64,000 bases of DNA from Motilibacter peucedani (GCF_003634695.1 NZ_RBWV01000015.1:62001-126000); one strand, 5' to 3'; positions 23,341-44,570 are shown, numbered from the stretch's first letter. Translations and numbers: made by a program. Notes: generated by a model from the letters alone, not told the origin.

Positions 23341-24060
23341 GTGAAGCGCAGCAAGGCCTACCGCTCCGCCGTCGAGAAGATCGACGCGGACAAGTCCTAC
23401 GCCCCGCTCGAGGCCGTCCGCCTCGCCCGGGAGACCTCCACCACCAAGTACGACGCGACCGTCGAGGTCGCCCTGCGGCTGGGCGTCGACCCCCGCAAGG
23501 CCGACCAGATGGTCCGCGGCACGGTCAACCTGCCCCACGGCACCGGCAAGACGGCTCGCGTCCTCGTCTTCGCCAACGGTGACCGCGCGGAGGCCGCCCG
23601 CGCCGCCGGCGCCGACATCGTGGGCTCCGACGAGCTCATCGACGAGGTCGCCAAGGGCCGGCTCGACTTCGACGCCGTCGTGGCGACCCCCGACCTCATG
23701 GGCAAGGTCGGCCGCCTCGGCCGCGTCCTCGGCCCGCGCGGCCTCATGCCCAACCCCAAGACGGGGACGGTGACCGCTGACGTGGCGAAGGCGGTCACCG
23801 ACATCAAGGGCGGCAAGATCGAGTTCCGGGTCGACCGGCACGCGAACCTGCACTTCATCATCGGCAAGACGAGCTTCGACGACCAGTCGCTGGTCGAGAA
23901 CTACGCCGCCGCGATGGAGGAGGTCAACCGCCTCAAGCCCTCGGCCGCCAAGGGCCGCTACATCCGCAACGCGACCCTGGCGACGACCATGGGCCCGGGC
24001 ATCCCGCTCGACGCCTCGCGCACCCGCAACCTGATGGAGGAGGAGACCGCCTCCGCCTGA
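23341..24060 (+). CDS. rplA: 50S ribosomal protein L1
   Basis: A 239-residue L1 of the mobile L1 stalk. The family signature [16 protein letters not shown] is intact. L1 usually represses its own operon by binding the mRNA. AGGAGA lies 4-5 bases before the GTG. A very strong hairpin 17 bases after the stop ends the L11-L1 unit. Confidence 0.97.
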   Translation: MKRSKAYRSAVEKIDADKSYAPLEAVRLARETSTTKYDATVEVALRLGVDPRKADQMVRGTVNLPHGTGKTARVLVFANGDRAEAARAAGADIVGSDELIDEVAKGRLDFDAVVATPDLMGKVGRLGRVLGPRGLMPNPKTGTVTADVAKAVTDIKGGKIEFRVDRHANLHFIIGKTSFDDQSLVENYAAAMEEVNRLKPSAAKGRYIRNATLATTMGPGIPLDASRTRNLMEEETASA

Positions 24061-24076
24061 GGCCCTCCCGCTCTGC

Positions 24077-24119
24077 GACGACGGCGCGGCACCCCTGCCC
24101 GGGGTGCCGCGCCGTCGTC
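24077..24119 (+). terminator. 19-bp terminator after rplA
   Basis: Arms GACGACGGCGCGGCACCCC and its perfect complement with loop TGCCC. There is no T tract. Confidence 0.8.
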
Positions 24120-24194
24120 CTGCGCGAACCTCCGTGTCCGAAGCCGTCGGCACGTACGCGCTGGTCGGCGCGCAGCGCGTTCGGACGCAGCGAT

Positions 24195-24224
24195 TTGGTG
24201 CCGGCCGACAGCGTCGCGTACTGT
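24195..24224 (+). promoter_or_regulatory. Candidate rplJ promoter
   Basis: TTGGTG and TACTGT with an 18-base spacer. A start near 24231 would place the L10 leader at the 5' end of the transcript. Confidence 0.5.
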
Positions 24225-24230
24225 GGAGCC

Positions 24231-24430
24231 TGCCGAAGACCGCTGGCTGCCTGCTCCCCGCCCGACGACGTGTCGTGCTGGAGCAGGCCGAAGGACCCGG
24301 ACCACCCGGGCGGCCCGCGCAGGTGACCGGAAGTGCTGCAGCCCGCTCGAGAGCGTGCCTGCCCCACCGCCCCGTGCGCCTCGCGCCGGGGCGTTCGTGT
24401 TCTCCGGGCCCTCCGCTGCCCAGCACCGAA
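24231..24430 (+). ncRNA. L10 leader (autoregulatory 5' UTR of rplJL)
   Basis: The leader begins with GCCGAAGACCGCTGG and later contains GCAGGTGACCGGAAGTGC, the blocks conserved in L10 leaders. GCCTGCTCC (24249-24257) pairs perfectly with GGAGCAGGC (24280-24288). In other bacteria the L10(L12)4 complex binds this RNA and represses translation of rplJ and rplL. Confidence 0.75.
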
Positions 24431-24439
24431 GGAGGACCC

Positions 24440-25075
24440 ATGGCGAAGCCTGAGAAGGCAGCTGCCGTCGCCGAGCTGACCGAGCACTTCAGCAGCTCGT
24501 CCGCGGCGGTGCTCACCGAGTACCGCGGGCTCACCGTCGCCCAGATGAAGGAGCTCCGCCGCTCCCTGGGCGAGGGCGCCACCTACGCCGTCGTGAAGAA
24601 CACGCTCACCAAGATCGCAGCTCGCGAGGCCGGCGTCACCGGTCTCGACGACCTGCTCTCCGGCCCGTCGGCCATCGCCTTCGTCAAGGGCGAGCCCGTC
24701 GAGGCGGCCAAGGGCCTGCGTGACTTCGCGAGGGCGAACCCGCTGCTCGTCATCAAGGGCGGTGTGCTCGACGGCAAGCCGGTGAGCGCCGCCGACATCA
24801 CCAAGCTCGCCGACCTCGAGTCGCGCGAGGTGCTGCTCGCCAAGGCCGCTGGCGCGATGAACGCCACGATGGCCAAGGCCGCTGCGCTGTTCCAGGCCCC
24901 GCTCAGCCAGGCGGCCCGCCTGGCCGAGGCCCTCCGCGCCCAGCGCGCCGAGGGCGCCCCTGCCGAGGAGGCACCGGCTCCGGCCGAGGCCGCCGAGGAG
25001 GCGCCGGCTGCGGCCGACGCCGCCACGGAGGCTCCGGCTGCTGCCGACGCCGCCGAGGCACCGCTCGAGGCCTGA
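24440..25075 (+). CDS. rplJ: 50S ribosomal protein L10
   Basis: A 211-residue L10, the base of the L7/L12 stalk. The core has [19 protein letters not shown] and [12 protein letters not shown]. The C-terminal ~40 residues are an Ala/Glu/Pro-rich extension (repeats of [13 protein letters not shown] type), frequent in actinobacteria. GAAGGAGG lies 5 bases before the ATG. It is co-transcribed with rplL. Confidence 0.97.
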   Translation: MAKPEKAAAVAELTEHFSSSSAAVLTEYRGLTVAQMKELRRSLGEGATYAVVKNTLTKIAAREAGVTGLDDLLSGPSAIAFVKGEPVEAAKGLRDFARANPLLVIKGGVLDGKPVSAADITKLADLESREVLLAKAAGAMNATMAKAAALFQAPLSQAARLAEALRAQRAEGAPAEEAPAPAEAAEEAPAAADAATEAPAAADAAEAPLEA

Positions 25076-25132
25076 CAACCGCCTCGTCCGACCCTGATCC
25101 GCAAGCCCCACCGTACGGAAGGACCCGCCACC

Positions 25133-25525
25133 ATGGCGAAGCTCAGCACTGACGAGCTCCTCGACGCGTTCAAGGAGCTCACGCTCATCGAGCTCAGCGA
25201 GTTCGTGAAGCAGTTCGAGGAGACCTTCGGCGTCACCGCCGCCGCTCCTGTCGCCGTCGCGGCCGCCCCGGCTGCCGGTGGCGCCGGTGGCGACGCCGCC
25301 GCTGCCGAGGAGCAGGACGAGTTCGACGTCATCCTCGAGTCGGCCGGCGACAAGAAGATCCAGGTCATCAAGGAGGTCCGCGGCCTCACGTCCCTGGGCC
25401 TCAAGGAGGCCAAGGACCTCGTGGACGGCGCCCCCAAGCCCGTCCTCGAGAAGGTCGCCAAGGACGCCGCCGAGAAGGCCAAGGCCGCTCTCGAGGGCGC
25501 CGGCGCCACGGTCACCGTCAAGTAG
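25133..25525 (+). CDS. rplL: 50S ribosomal protein L7/L12
   Basis: A 130-residue L7/L12: an N-terminal dimerisation domain ([20 protein letters not shown]), an Ala/Gly hinge (about residues 40-60), and a C-terminal factor-binding domain ([20 protein letters not shown], then [11 protein letters not shown]-type block). GGAAGGA precedes the ATG. A hairpin separates it from rpoB. Confidence 0.97.
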   Translation: MAKLSTDELLDAFKELTLIELSEFVKQFEETFGVTAAAPVAVAAAPAAGGAGGDAAAAEEQDEFDVILESAGDKKIQVIKEVRGLTSLGLKEAKDLVDGAPKPVLEKVAKDAAEKAKAALEGAGATVTVK

Positions 25526-25559
25526 CACCCCCTCCGGGCCCCGCGCCCGGAACCCCGTC

Positions 25560-25592
25560 AGAGCCGTCCGCGCACGCCGCGCGGGCGGCTCT
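25560..25592 (+). terminator. Terminator or attenuator between rplL and rpoB
   Basis: AGAGCCGTCCGCGC pairs with GCGCGGGCGGCTCT (14 bp, one G-T) around ACGCC. In relatives part of the transcription passes such sites into rpoBC. Confidence 0.7.
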
Positions 25593-25685
25593 GCGGCGTT
25601 CGGGGCCCGTCCGCCGGCCGGTCCCGGGCGCCGGCCCTGGCACCCGCGCCCGGCGCGCCACGCACCCCTCGACCCGGACGGGTGC

Positions 25686-25715
25686 TTGACCTCGGGGTGC
25701 CTCTCGGGCCATCCT
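25686..25715 (+). promoter_or_regulatory. Candidate upstream rpoB promoter
   Basis: TTGACC and CATCCT with an 18-base spacer. The -35 is strong and the -10 weak. Confidence 0.35.
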
Positions 25716-25863
25716 GCTCGCGCCGGACCGACGCGGCTGCGCACCGGGGCACGACCACCGGCGAGCAGGAGTTCAGCGCGGCGCGCTCGGGGTAGTACTG
25801 CGGCGTCCGGCCAGCGGCACGGACGACGGGGAGACCTCGTCGGGGCCGGGTTCCAGAGGGGCC

Positions 25864-25892
25864 TTGCGGCAGCCTGCCTTCATGGGTATGCT
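25864..25892 (+). promoter_or_regulatory. Main candidate rpoB promoter
   Basis: TTGCGG and TATGCT with the ideal 17-base spacer, about 120 bases before the rpoB start. Confidence 0.6.
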
Positions 25893-26016
25893 GTCGCTTT
25901 GCGCTGCCCTGTGAGACTTCAAATGCCCCGTGTACCCGCTCTGAGGGTCCCGGAGGTGGGGGTTGTTGGGCACGCACCCCGCTTGCCTCGAGCTCCGAGC
26001 CTCGGAAGGACCCCTC

Positions 26017-29511
<3,495 letters not shown>

Positions 29512-29524
29512 GCCGTACGCCTGC

Positions 29525-29569
29525 GGCCGGGTCCGCGGCACACCCTCCACGGGTGCCGCGGACCCGGCC
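29525..29569 (+). terminator. Strong hairpin between rpoB and rpoC
   Basis: A 17-bp perfect stem (GGCCGGGTCCGCGGCAC and complement) with an 11-base loop and no T tract. Because rpoC must be expressed with rpoB, this is more likely a pause, processing or partial-termination site than a full stop. Confidence 0.6.
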
Positions 29570-29625
29570 CGGGCGAGGCCCTGACATGGAACGTGCGCGA
29601 GAGACATAGCGAGAGAAGGACCCAC

Positions 29626-33504
<3,879 letters not shown>

Positions 33505-33523
33505 TCGTCCCGCACGTCGCGCA

Positions 33524-33561
33524 GAGGCCGTCCTCTCCCCGCTCGGGGAGGGGGCGGCCTC
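33524..33561 (+). terminator. Terminator after rpoC
   Basis: A 17-bp stem with two G-T pairs and loop GCTC. Twenty-three central bases are identical to the rarD-end terminator. Confidence 0.8.
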
Positions 33562-33687
33562 TCGGCGTCTCCGGTGTCCCCGGCGTCGGTCGTCCTGGCG
33601 TGCGCGGCGGGCCCGAGCCCGCGGTGCTGGCAGGATGTGCCGACCAGCCGGGGGAGCCCCCGCGGCACGAGCGAGGGGATCGACGAC

Positions 33688-34236
33688 GTGAGCGACTCGG
33701 GCAGCACGGGCGGGCCCTGGGGGTCCGGGGAGCCGGCGCCCGAGCAGCCGTCCTACGGTTCCCAGCCCTACGGCCAGCCGCCGTACGGCCAGCAGCAGCC
33801 GTCCGGCCAGCAGCAGCCGTACCAGCCCTACGGCGGGCAGCCCTACGGTGCGCAGCAGCAGTACGGCGCGCAGCCGTACGGCTCGCAGTACGGTGCGCAG
33901 CCCTTCGGGCAGCAGTACGGCCAGCCGTACGGCTACGGGTACGCCGCGCCGCAGACCGAGGGCACCGCGGTCGCGGCGCTCGTGTGCGCGATCGGCTCGT
34001 TCGTGGTGTGCCCGGTCGTGCCGGCGGTCGTCGCGCTGTTCCTGGCCCGCAGCGCCGACGCGGCGATCCGCGCGTCGCACGGCGCCAAGACGGGGGAGGG
34101 GCTGGCCAAGGCCGCCCGCATCGTCGCCTGGGCCAACATCGTGCTCGCCGTGCTCGCGGTGCTCGCGCTGGGCGGGCTGCTGGTGCTGGGTCTCACCCTC
34201 GGGGACAGCTCGGGCACGAGCGTCGACTACAGCTGA
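33688..34236 (+). CDS. DUF4190-type membrane protein with Gln/Tyr-rich QPYG repeats
   Basis: 182 residues. The first ~85 are a low-complexity region built on repeated QPYG/QQYG units ([20 protein letters not shown] and similar). Two hydrophobic helices follow (about 92-115, [20 protein letters not shown], and 150-175), separated by a polar loop with a [13 protein letters not shown] block typical of DUF4190. The function is unknown. GAGGGG lies 9 bases before the GTG. It stands alone between the rpoC and rpsL units. Confidence 0.75.
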   Translation: MSDSGSTGGPWGSGEPAPEQPSYGSQPYGQPPYGQQQPSGQQQPYQPYGGQPYGAQQQYGAQPYGSQYGAQPFGQQYGQPYGYGYAAPQTEGTAVAALVCAIGSFVVCPVVPAVVALFLARSADAAIRASHGAKTGEGLAKAARIVAWANIVLAVLAVLALGGLLVLGLTLGDSSGTSVDYS

Positions 34237-34283
34237 GCGACCGGCGCTCGGCCCTCGCACAGGGCCCTCTGCGCGCGTACGCT

Positions 34284-34319
34284 GGTGCACCGGGGCGGAC
34301 GCCCGCCCCCGGGAGCACC
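34284..34319 (+). terminator. Terminator after the DUF4190 gene
   Basis: GGGGCGG and CCGCCCC close an ACGC loop, and outer arms GGTGC and GCACC extend it. Confidence 0.6.
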
Positions 34320-34357
34320 CGTGCGACCGCCCGGTCTCGTGCCCATCCGGCCACGCT

Positions 34358-34387
34358 TTGACCGAGCGGCACAACGCTGGGTACTCT
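34358..34387 (+). promoter_or_regulatory. rpsL operon promoter
   Basis: TTGACC and TACTCT with an 18-base spacer. Both hexamers are the same as in the rplM promoter of this window. Confidence 0.7.
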
Positions 34388-34543
34388 CGTACTTCGTGCC
34401 TGGGTGAACCCAGGCCCACGCATGCGCGCATCCGAGCCGCAGTCCGGGCGACACGCCCGACCGCGGGGGTGGCGAGTGCGGCAGCCCGGCCCGCAGTGTG
34501 CGGCGGGGCGCGGGACGGGATCTGGAAGGGAAGTACGGACGCG

Positions 34544-34918
34544 GTGCCCACGATTCAACAGCTGGTCCGCAAGGGCCGGCAGGACAAGGCCACGAAGACG
34601 AAGACGCCGGCGCTCAAGGGGAGCCCCCAGCGTCGCGGCGTCTGCACGCGCGTCTACACGACGACGCCGAAGAAGCCGAACTCTGCGCTGCGCAAGGTCG
34701 CCCGTGTGCGCCTGACCAGCCAGATGGAGGTCACGGCCTACATCCCCGGCGTCGGCCACAACCTGCAGGAGCACTCGATCGTGCTCGTGCGCGGCGGTCG
34801 TGTGAAGGACCTGCCGGGCGTCCGCTACAAGATCATCCGTGGGTCGCTCGACACGCAGGGTGTGAAGAACCGCAAGCAGGCTCGCAGCCGCTACGGCGCG
34901 AAGAAGGAGAAGAGCTGA
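34544..34918 (+). CDS. rpsL: 30S ribosomal protein S12
   Basis: A 124-residue S12 of the decoding centre. The streptomycin-determining regions [16 protein letters not shown] and PGVRYK are wild-type (both lysines present). The GTG start follows a GGAAGGGAAG stretch. The TGA overlaps the rpsG ATG by one base. Confidence 0.97.
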   Translation: MPTIQQLVRKGRQDKATKTKTPALKGSPQRRGVCTRVYTTTPKKPNSALRKVARVRLTSQMEVTAYIPGVGHNLQEHSIVLVRGGRVKDLPGVRYKIIRGSLDTQGVKNRKQARSRYGAKKEKS

Positions 34919-35388
34919 TGCCCCGCAAGGGACCTGCACCCAAGCGACCCCTCGTCGTCGACCCGGTCTACGGCTCGCCGCTGGTGACCCAGCTCGTCAA
35001 CAAGGTGCTCCAGAGCGGCAAGAAGTCGATCGCCGAGCAGATCGTCTACGGCGCCCTCGAGGGTGCCCGCGAGAGGTCCGGCGCCGACCCCGTGGTGACC
35101 CTGCGCCGCGCGCTCGACAACGTGAAGCCGACCCTCGAGGTCCGCAGCCGCCGTGTCGGTGGCGCGACCTACCAGGTGCCGGTCGAGGTCCGCCCGGGCC
35201 GCTCCACCACGCTGGCGCTGCGCTGGCTGGTGGGCTACTCCAAGGGCCGCCGCGAGAAGACGATGACCGAGCGGCTCATGAACGAGCTCCTCGACGCGAG
35301 CAACGGGCTCGGGGCGAGCGTCAAGCGCCGCGAGGACACCCACAAGATGGCCGAGAGCAACAAGGCCTTCGCGCACTACCGCTGGTAG
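34918..35388 (+). CDS. rpsG: 30S ribosomal protein S7
   Basis: A 156-residue S7 that nucleates assembly of the 30S head. It starts [10 protein letters not shown] and contains [14 protein letters not shown]-type and [11 protein letters not shown] blocks, ending AFAHYRW. It usually acts as translational repressor of the str operon. Start/stop overlap couples it to rpsL. Confidence 0.97.
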   Translation: MPRKGPAPKRPLVVDPVYGSPLVTQLVNKVLQSGKKSIAEQIVYGALEGARERSGADPVVTLRRALDNVKPTLEVRSRRVGGATYQVPVEVRPGRSTTLALRWLVGYSKGRREKTMTERLMNELLDASNGLGASVKRREDTHKMAESNKAFAHYRW

Positions 35389-35400
35389 TCGCGCCCGTGC

Positions 35401-35428
35401 GCGGGGTACCACCACTCCGGTGCCCCGC
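35401..35428 (+). terminator. Hairpin between rpsG and fusA
   Basis: GCGGGGTACC pairs with GGTGCCCCGC (one G-T) around ACCACTCC. It lies inside the str operon, so read-through or processing is likely. Confidence 0.5.
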
Positions 35429-35515
35429 ACACCAGCCGGACCGCCCACGAGCGGGCCGGCACACCACAGACACCTGCTGACACACCTCAGCTGACAGAGG
35501 GACGCGAACAGCCTC

Positions 35516-37618
<2,103 letters not shown>

Positions 37619-37740
37619 CCGCTACCCTGCTCCACCTGTTCACGCACGACCCCAGCACCACCCCGCGCACCAGAGCGCACGACCAAGCAGTGCGGCCACA
37701 CGGCCGCGGCATCTCGTAAAGTCCTGAGGAGGACACCACC

Positions 37741-38934
<1,194 letters not shown>

Positions 38935-38940
38935 CACCCT

Positions 38941-38977
38941 CCTCGGGCCGGCGCGCACCCTGCGCGCCGGCCCGAGG
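38941..38977 (+). terminator. Terminator after tuf
   Basis: CCTCGGGCCGGCGCGCA and its perfect complement (17 bp) around CCC, directly after the stop codon. Confidence 0.8.
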
Positions 38978-39054
38978 CGTGCCCGCCCCCGCCGCCCCGG
39001 CGGGGGAGCGGGTCCCAGCCCGGCCCCTGGCGACTGCCGCCGCCAGGGGGCGGA

Positions 39055-39085
39055 TTGGACCTGGAGGGCCTGCATGCGCCATACT
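39055..39085 (+). promoter_or_regulatory. Candidate S10 operon promoter
   Basis: TTGGAC and CATACT with a 19-base spacer. This would give a leader of about 325 bases before rpsJ. Confidence 0.45.
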
Positions 39086-39418
39086 GACGAGGTTGCCCTG
39101 ACGGGGCCTGCTCCCGCGTGTGCTCCAAGGCCGGTCCGCCGGTACCAGGAGCGCGGTGCGGAGAGGGACCCGTCGAGGCCCGCTCGCAGGCGGTCCACCT
39201 GCTCCGCACGACCTCCAGCCGCTCCGGCGGGGGGAGGGCTGCGGCGCAGCAGAGGCCGCAGAGCGTCCTGGAGCGCGACACGCCCGACCTCGGGGGTCGG
39301 AGCGAGCGCTCCGGGGCACGCAGGACCAGCGCGACCGGCCCGGCCCAGCAGGGCCGGCGGGACGAGCGAGCAGCAGCTCCACACTGTGCGGCACTAGACA
39401 AAGGACGATCACCACGCC

Positions 39419-39727
39419 ATGGCGGGACAGAAGATCCGCATCCGGCTGAAGGCCTACGACCACGAGGTCATCGACTCTTCGGCGCGCAAAATCGTCGAGA
39501 CCGTGACCCGCACTGGTGCACAGGTCGCCGGCCCGGTGCCGCTGCCGACGGAGAAGAACGTCTACTGCGTCATCCGCTCGCCGCACAAGTACAAGGACTC
39601 GCGCGAGCACTTCGAGATGCGCACCCACAAGCGCCTCATCGACATCCTCGACCCGACGCCGAAGACGGTTGACTCGCTCATGCGGCTCGACCTGCCGGCC
39701 GGCGTCGACATCGAGATCAAGCTCTGA
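39419..39727 (+). CDS. rpsJ: 30S ribosomal protein S10
   Basis: A 102-residue S10 ([20 protein letters not shown] at the N-terminus), also the NusE partner in antitermination. An AAAGGA sequence lies about 14 bases before the ATG, rather far. It is the first gene of the S10 operon. Confidence 0.97.
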   Translation: MAGQKIRIRLKAYDHEVIDSSARKIVETVTRTGAQVAGPVPLPTEKNVYCVIRSPHKYKDSREHFEMRTHKRLIDILDPTPKTVDSLMRLDLPAGVDIEIKL

Positions 39728-39742
39728 GGGATTCGACTGATC

Positions 39743-40414
39743 ATGGCTGCACAGGTACGCAACGTCCGAGGCATCCTCGGCGAGAAGCTCGGCATGACCC
39801 AGGTCTGGGACGACGCCGGCAAGCTCGTCCCCGTCACCGTCGTCCAGGCCGGTCCGTGCGTCGTGACCCAGGTCCGCACGCCCGCCACCGACGGCTACTC
39901 CGCCGTCCAGCTCGGCTGGGGCGCGATCGACCCGCGCAAGGTCGTCAAGCCCCTCGCCGGCCACTTCGAGAAGGCCGGGGTCACGCCCCGCCGCCACCTC
40001 GTCGAGGTCCGCACCGAGGACGCCGGCGACTACGCGCTCGGCCAGGAGGTCACCGCTGAGGTGTTCGAGGCCGGCACGAAGGTCGACGTCGTCGGCCGGA
40101 GCAAGGGCAAGGGCTTCGCCGGTGTCATGAAGCGCCACGGCTTCAAGGGCCTGGGCGCCGGCCACGGCGTGCAGCGCAAGCACCGCTCGCCCGGCTCCAT
40201 CGGCGCCTGCGCGACCCCCGGTCGCGTGTTCAAGGGCGTGCGCATGGCCGGTCGCATGGGCGCCGTGCGCACCACGACCCAGGGCCTGACGGTCCACGCG
40301 GTCGACGCCGACAAGGGCCTCGTGCTCATCAAGGGCGCCGTCCCCGGCCCGCGCGGCAGCCTCGTGCTGGTCCGCACGGCCTCCAAGACTCCGCTGAAGG
40401 GGGCTGGCAAGTGA
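39743..40414 (+). CDS. rplC: 50S ribosomal protein L3
   Basis: A 223-residue L3 ([52 protein letters not shown]). It reaches the peptidyl-transferase centre with its extended loop. The stop overlaps the rplD start (GTGA). Confidence 0.97.
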   Translation: MAAQVRNVRGILGEKLGMTQVWDDAGKLVPVTVVQAGPCVVTQVRTPATDGYSAVQLGWGAIDPRKVVKPLAGHFEKAGVTPRRHLVEVRTEDAGDYALGQEVTAEVFEAGTKVDVVGRSKGKGFAGVMKRHGFKGLGAGHGVQRKHRSPGSIGACATPGRVFKGVRMAGRMGAVRTTTQGLTVHAVDADKGLVLIKGAVPGPRGSLVLVRTASKTPLKGAGK

Positions 40415-41097
40415 GCACCGTCGACGTCCTCACCCCGGCCGGCGAGAAGGCCGGCACCGTCGAGCTGCCTGCAGAGGTGTTCGAGGTCCAGGTCAACGTC
40501 GCGCTGATGCACCAGGTCGTCGTGGCCCAGCTGGCCGCCGCGCGCCAGGGCACCCACGACACCAAGACCCGCGGCGAGGTGCGCGGCGGTGGCCGCAAGC
40601 CGTTCCGCCAGAAGGGCACCGGCCGCGCCCGCCAGGGCTCGACGCGCGCCCCGCAGTACGTCGGCGGTGGCGTCGTGCACGGCCCGACCCCCCGCGACTA
40701 CTCGCAGCGGACGCCCAAGAAGATGAAGGCCGCCGCGCTGCGCGGTGCGCTCTCCGACCGGGCGCGCCACGGCCGGGTCCACGTGCTGACCGCTCTGGTC
40801 GAGGGCGACGCGCCGTCGACGAAGGCCGCGCTCGCGACGCTGACCACGATCAGCTCGCGCCGCCACCTGCTCGTCGTGCTCAACCGCGGCGACGAGGTCG
40901 GCCTGCGCTCGGTCAAGAACCTCGAGCAGGTCCACTGGATCTACTTCGACCAGCTCAACACCTACGACGTGCTCGTCTCGGACGACGTCGTCTTCACCCG
41001 CGGCGCGCTCGACGCGTTCCTCGCCGAGCGCGTGGGTGCGAGCGCGGTCGCCCGCGAGAGCGAACTGGCAGAGACCACCGAGGGGAGCGAGCAGTGA
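40411..41097 (+). CDS. rplD: 50S ribosomal protein L4
   Basis: A 228-residue L4. The exit-tunnel loop [19 protein letters not shown] is conserved. In Proteobacteria L4 represses the S10 operon through the leader; whether that happens here is not shown. GTGA overlaps exist on both sides. Confidence 0.97.
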   Translation: MSTVDVLTPAGEKAGTVELPAEVFEVQVNVALMHQVVVAQLAAARQGTHDTKTRGEVRGGGRKPFRQKGTGRARQGSTRAPQYVGGGVVHGPTPRDYSQRTPKKMKAAALRGALSDRARHGRVHVLTALVEGDAPSTKAALATLTTISSRRHLLVVLNRGDEVGLRSVKNLEQVHWIYFDQLNTYDVLVSDDVVFTRGALDAFLAERVGASAVARESELAETTEGSEQ

Positions 41098-41429
41098 GCG
41101 CCGTCAACGGAGCGAGCCCGAGCCGGGCGCTGCTGGCGCGCGGTCCGCGCGACGTCCTGCTGGCACCGCTGGTGAGCGAGAAGAGCTACGGCCTGCTCGA
41201 CCTCAACCAGTACACCTTCCTGGTGCGGCCGGACTCCAACAAGACCGAGATCAAGACCGCTGTCGAGAAGGTGTTCGGGGTGCGGGTGACCTCGGTCAAC
41301 ACGATGAATCGAGAGGGCAAGCGCAAGCGGACCCGTTTCGGGACCGGGCAGCGCGTGTCCACGAAGCGAGCGGTCGTGACCCTCGCAGACGGTGACCGCA
41401 TCGACATCTTCGGCGGGCCGGTCTCCTGA
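41094..41429 (+). CDS. rplW: 50S ribosomal protein L23
   Basis: A 111-residue L23 at the tunnel exit, docking site for trigger factor and SRP. It contains [20 protein letters not shown] and [20 protein letters not shown]. The GTG start overlaps the rplD stop. Confidence 0.96.
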   Translation: MSAVNGASPSRALLARGPRDVLLAPLVSEKSYGLLDLNQYTFLVRPDSNKTEIKTAVEKVFGVRVTSVNTMNREGKRKRTRFGTGQRVSTKRAVVTLADGDRIDIFGGPVS

Positions 41430-41497
41430 CCCCGGGCGACCGGGCACCGAGACACAGCCGCTGAAGATCCGAACAGCTGACGAGGACGCGACACCCC

Positions 41498-42334
<837 letters not shown>

Positions 42335-42351
42335 GGAGCAGGTAGCCAGCG

Positions 42352-42633
42352 ATGCCGCGCAGCTTGAAGAAGGGTCCTTTCGTCGACGACCACCTCATGA
42401 AGAAGGTGGACGTGCAGAACGACAAGGGCACCAAGACAGTCATCCGTACCTGGTCCCGGCGCTCGATGATCGTGCCGGCCATGATCGGCCACACGATCGC
42501 GGTCCACGACGGCCGCAAGCACGTGCCCGTCTTCGTGACGGACTCGATGGTGGGCCACAAGCTCGGCGAGTTCGCCCCGACGCGCACCTTCCGCGGTCAC
42601 GTCAAGGACGACCGGAGGTCGCGTCGTGGCTGA
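42352..42633 (+). CDS. rpsS: 30S ribosomal protein S19
   Basis: A 93-residue S19 ([38 protein letters not shown]). Its 3' end overlaps rplV by 8 bases. Confidence 0.97.
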   Translation: MPRSLKKGPFVDDHLMKKVDVQNDKGTKTVIRTWSRRSMIVPAMIGHTIAVHDGRKHVPVFVTDSMVGHKLGEFAPTRTFRGHVKDDRRSRRG

Positions 42634-43030
42634 GAACAAGACCCGCCACCTCGGCGACAACGAGGCCCTGGCGACCGCGCGCTACGTGCGCATGTCGCCG
42701 ATGAAGGTCCGCCGCGTCGTCGACCTGATCCGCGGCCTCGACGCCGAGCAGGCCCTCACGGTCCTCAAGTTCGCCCCGCAGGCGGCGAGCGAGCCCGTGG
42801 GCAAGGTCGTCGCGAGCGCGGTGGCCAACGCCGAGCACAACAAGCAGCTCGACCCGGCCACGCTGCGGGTCAGCCAGGCCTACGTCGACGAGGGTCCCAC
42901 GCTCAAGCGGTTCCGGCCGCGCGCGCAGGGCCGGGCCTACCGGATCCGGAAGCGTACGAGCCACATCACCGTTGTCGTGGAGTCGGTCCAGCAGCAGGCT
43001 GCCGACCGCACGAAGGGAGGGACCCGCTAG
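42626..43030 (+). CDS. rplV: 50S ribosomal protein L22
   Basis: A 134-residue L22 ([40 protein letters not shown]) lining the exit tunnel. The GTG start lies inside the end of rpsS with GGAGG a few bases upstream. The TAG overlaps the rpsC GTG by one base. Confidence 0.96.
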   Translation: MAENKTRHLGDNEALATARYVRMSPMKVRRVVDLIRGLDAEQALTVLKFAPQAASEPVGKVVASAVANAEHNKQLDPATLRVSQAYVDEGPTLKRFRPRAQGRAYRIRKRTSHITVVVESVQQQAADRTKGGTR

Positions 43031-43911
43031 TGGGTCAGAAGGTCAACCCGCACGGGTTCCGGCTCGGCATCACCACCGACTTCAAGAGCCGCTGGTACGC
43101 CGACAAACTCTACAAGGACTACGTCAAGGAAGACGTCGCGATCCGCCGCTTGATGACGCGCGGCATGGAGCGCGCCGGCATCTCGAAGGTGGAGATCGAG
43201 CGCACGCGCGACCGCGTACGCGTCGACATCCACACCGCGCGCCCGGGCATCGTCATCGGCCGCCGCGGCGCCGAGGCCGACCGCATCCGCGGCGAGCTGG
43301 AGAAGCTCACCGGCAAGCAGGTGCAGCTCAACATCCTCGAGGTCAAGAACCCCGAGGTCGACGCGCAGCTGGTCGCCCAGGGCGTCGCCGAGCAGCTCTC
43401 GAGCCGGGTGTCGTTCCGGCGTGCCATGCGCAAGTCGATGATGAGCGCGACCAAGGCCGGCGCCAAGGGCATCCGCGTGCAGTGCTCGGGCCGCCTCGGC
43501 GGTGCCGAGATGTCGCGCTCGGAGTTCTACCGCGAGGGTCGCGTGCCGCTGCACACGCTGCGCGCGAACATCGACTACGGCTTCTACGAGGCGCGCACCA
43601 CGTTCGGGCGCATCGGCGTCAAGGTGTGGATCTACAAGGGCGACGTCACCAGCCTGACCGCCGAGCGCCAGGCGGCTGCGGCCGCCGCCCGCGCCGGGTC
43701 CCGCGACCGCTCCGCCGCCCGTCCGCCCCGCGGCGGTGCCGGTGCCGGCTCCCGCGGCCCGCGCCGCGACGCCGAGGTCGGCGCGACGCCGACCGCGGCG
43801 GGCGACACCGCCCACGAGGCCGGTCCGCACCAGTCGCAGACGACGGCCTCCGCCGTCGAGCAGGTCGTCGTCGAGGCCCAGCAGGGCTCGACCCCCGGAC
43901 AGGAGGGCTGA
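43030..43911 (+). CDS. rpsC: 30S ribosomal protein S3
   Basis: A 293-residue S3. The KH domain ([20 protein letters not shown]) and the C-domain ([26 protein letters not shown]) are complete by about residue 215. The remaining ~75 residues are an Ala/Gly/Arg/Thr-rich extension not required by the fold. Confidence 0.97.
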   Translation: MGQKVNPHGFRLGITTDFKSRWYADKLYKDYVKEDVAIRRLMTRGMERAGISKVEIERTRDRVRVDIHTARPGIVIGRRGAEADRIRGELEKLTGKQVQLNILEVKNPEVDAQLVAQGVAEQLSSRVSFRRAMRKSMMSATKAGAKGIRVQCSGRLGGAEMSRSEFYREGRVPLHTLRANIDYGFYEARTTFGRIGVKVWIYKGDVTSLTAERQAAAAAARAGSRDRSAARPPRGGAGAGSRGPRRDAEVGATPTAAGDTAHEAGPHQSQTTASAVEQVVVEAQQGSTPGQEG

Positions 43912-43914
43912 CCC

Positions 43915-44334
43915 GTGCTGATTCCCCGTCGGGTCAAGCACCGCAAGCAGCACCACCCCGGTCGCTCGGGCGCCGCCAAGGGCGGAACCCGCGTGACGTT
44001 CGGCGAGTACGGCATCCAGGCGCTGGAGCCGGCCTACGTGACGAACCGGCAGATCGAGTCCGCCCGTATCGCCATCACGCGGCACATCCGCCGTGGCGGC
44101 AAGGTGTGGATCAACATCTACCCGGACCGTCCGCTCACCAAGAAGCCGGCCGAGACCCGCATGGGCTCCGGCAAGGGCTCGCCGGAGTGGTGGATCGCCA
44201 ACGTCAAGCCCGGACGCGTGATGTTCGAGCTGTCCTACCCCAACGAGAAGACGGCCCGGGAGGCTCTGATGCGCGCCGCGCACAAGCTGCCCATGAAGTG
44301 CCGCATCGTGAAGCGCGAAGAGGGTGTCGTCTGA
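43915..44334 (+). CDS. rplP: 50S ribosomal protein L16
   Basis: A 139-residue L16 ([37 protein letters not shown]). AGGAGG overlapping the rpsC stop serves as Shine-Dalgarno for the GTG. The TGA overlaps the rpmC ATG. Confidence 0.97.
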   Translation: MLIPRRVKHRKQHHPGRSGAAKGGTRVTFGEYGIQALEPAYVTNRQIESARIAITRHIRRGGKVWINIYPDRPLTKKPAETRMGSGKGSPEWWIANVKPGRVMFELSYPNEKTAREALMRAAHKLPMKCRIVKREEGVV

Positions 44335-44570
44335 TGGCTCTCGGGACCAAGGCCGTCGAGTTCCGCGGCCTCGACGAGGACGAGCTGATGTCCAAGCTGC
44401 GCGAGCACAAGGAAGAGCTGTTCAACCTGCGCTTCCAGGCCGCCACCGGGCAGCTGGACAACCACGGCCGCCTCAAGTCGGTGCGTCGCGACATCGCCCG
44501 CATCTACACCATCCTGCGCGAGCGCGAGCTCGGCATCACCCAGGTCGACACCACGGAGGGAGCAGCGTGA
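44334..44570 (+). CDS. rpmC: 50S ribosomal protein L29
   Basis: A 78-residue L29, a two-helix protein ([39 protein letters not shown]). Overlaps with rplP and rpsQ couple translation. Confidence 0.96.
   Translation: MALGTKAVEFRGLDEDELMSKLREHKEELFNLRFQAATGQLDNHGRLKSVRRDIARIYTILRERELGITQVDTTEGAA

Larger units (their letters stand above)
24061..24439 (+). other. Gap between rplA and rplJ
   Basis: 379 bases without a gene. It holds the rplA terminator, a promoter and the L10 leader, listed separately. No coding signal was seen. Confidence 0.8.
25526..26016 (+). other. rplL-rpoB intergenic region
   Basis: 491 bases without a gene. It contains one hairpin and two candidate promoters for rpoB, listed separately. 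No other ordered structure was recognised. Confidence 0.8.
34237..34543 (+). other. Gap between the DUF4190 gene and rpsL
   Basis: 307 bases without a gene. It holds a 6-bp hairpin (GGCCCT/AGGGCC at 34250-34266), the terminator at 34284, the rpsL promoter, and an early 5' UTR hairpin GCCTGGG-TGAA-CCCAGGC at 34398-34415. Confidence 0.75.
38935..39418 (+). other. tuf-rpsJ intergenic region and S10 leader
   Basis: 484 bases without a gene. In order: the tuf terminator, a second 9-bp hairpin (CCCCTGGCG/CGCCAGGGG, 39024-39049), a promoter, and about 330 bases of leader. The leader has small hairpins, including CCGACC/GGTCGG at 39284-39300 and CCGGCCC-AGCA-GGGCCGG at 39340-39357. Confidence 0.7.

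Noticed and set aside
37717-37722. TAAAGT as a tuf promoter -10
   Set aside because: No -35 at a suitable distance was seen, and the site lies too close to the Shine-Dalgarno to be convincing.
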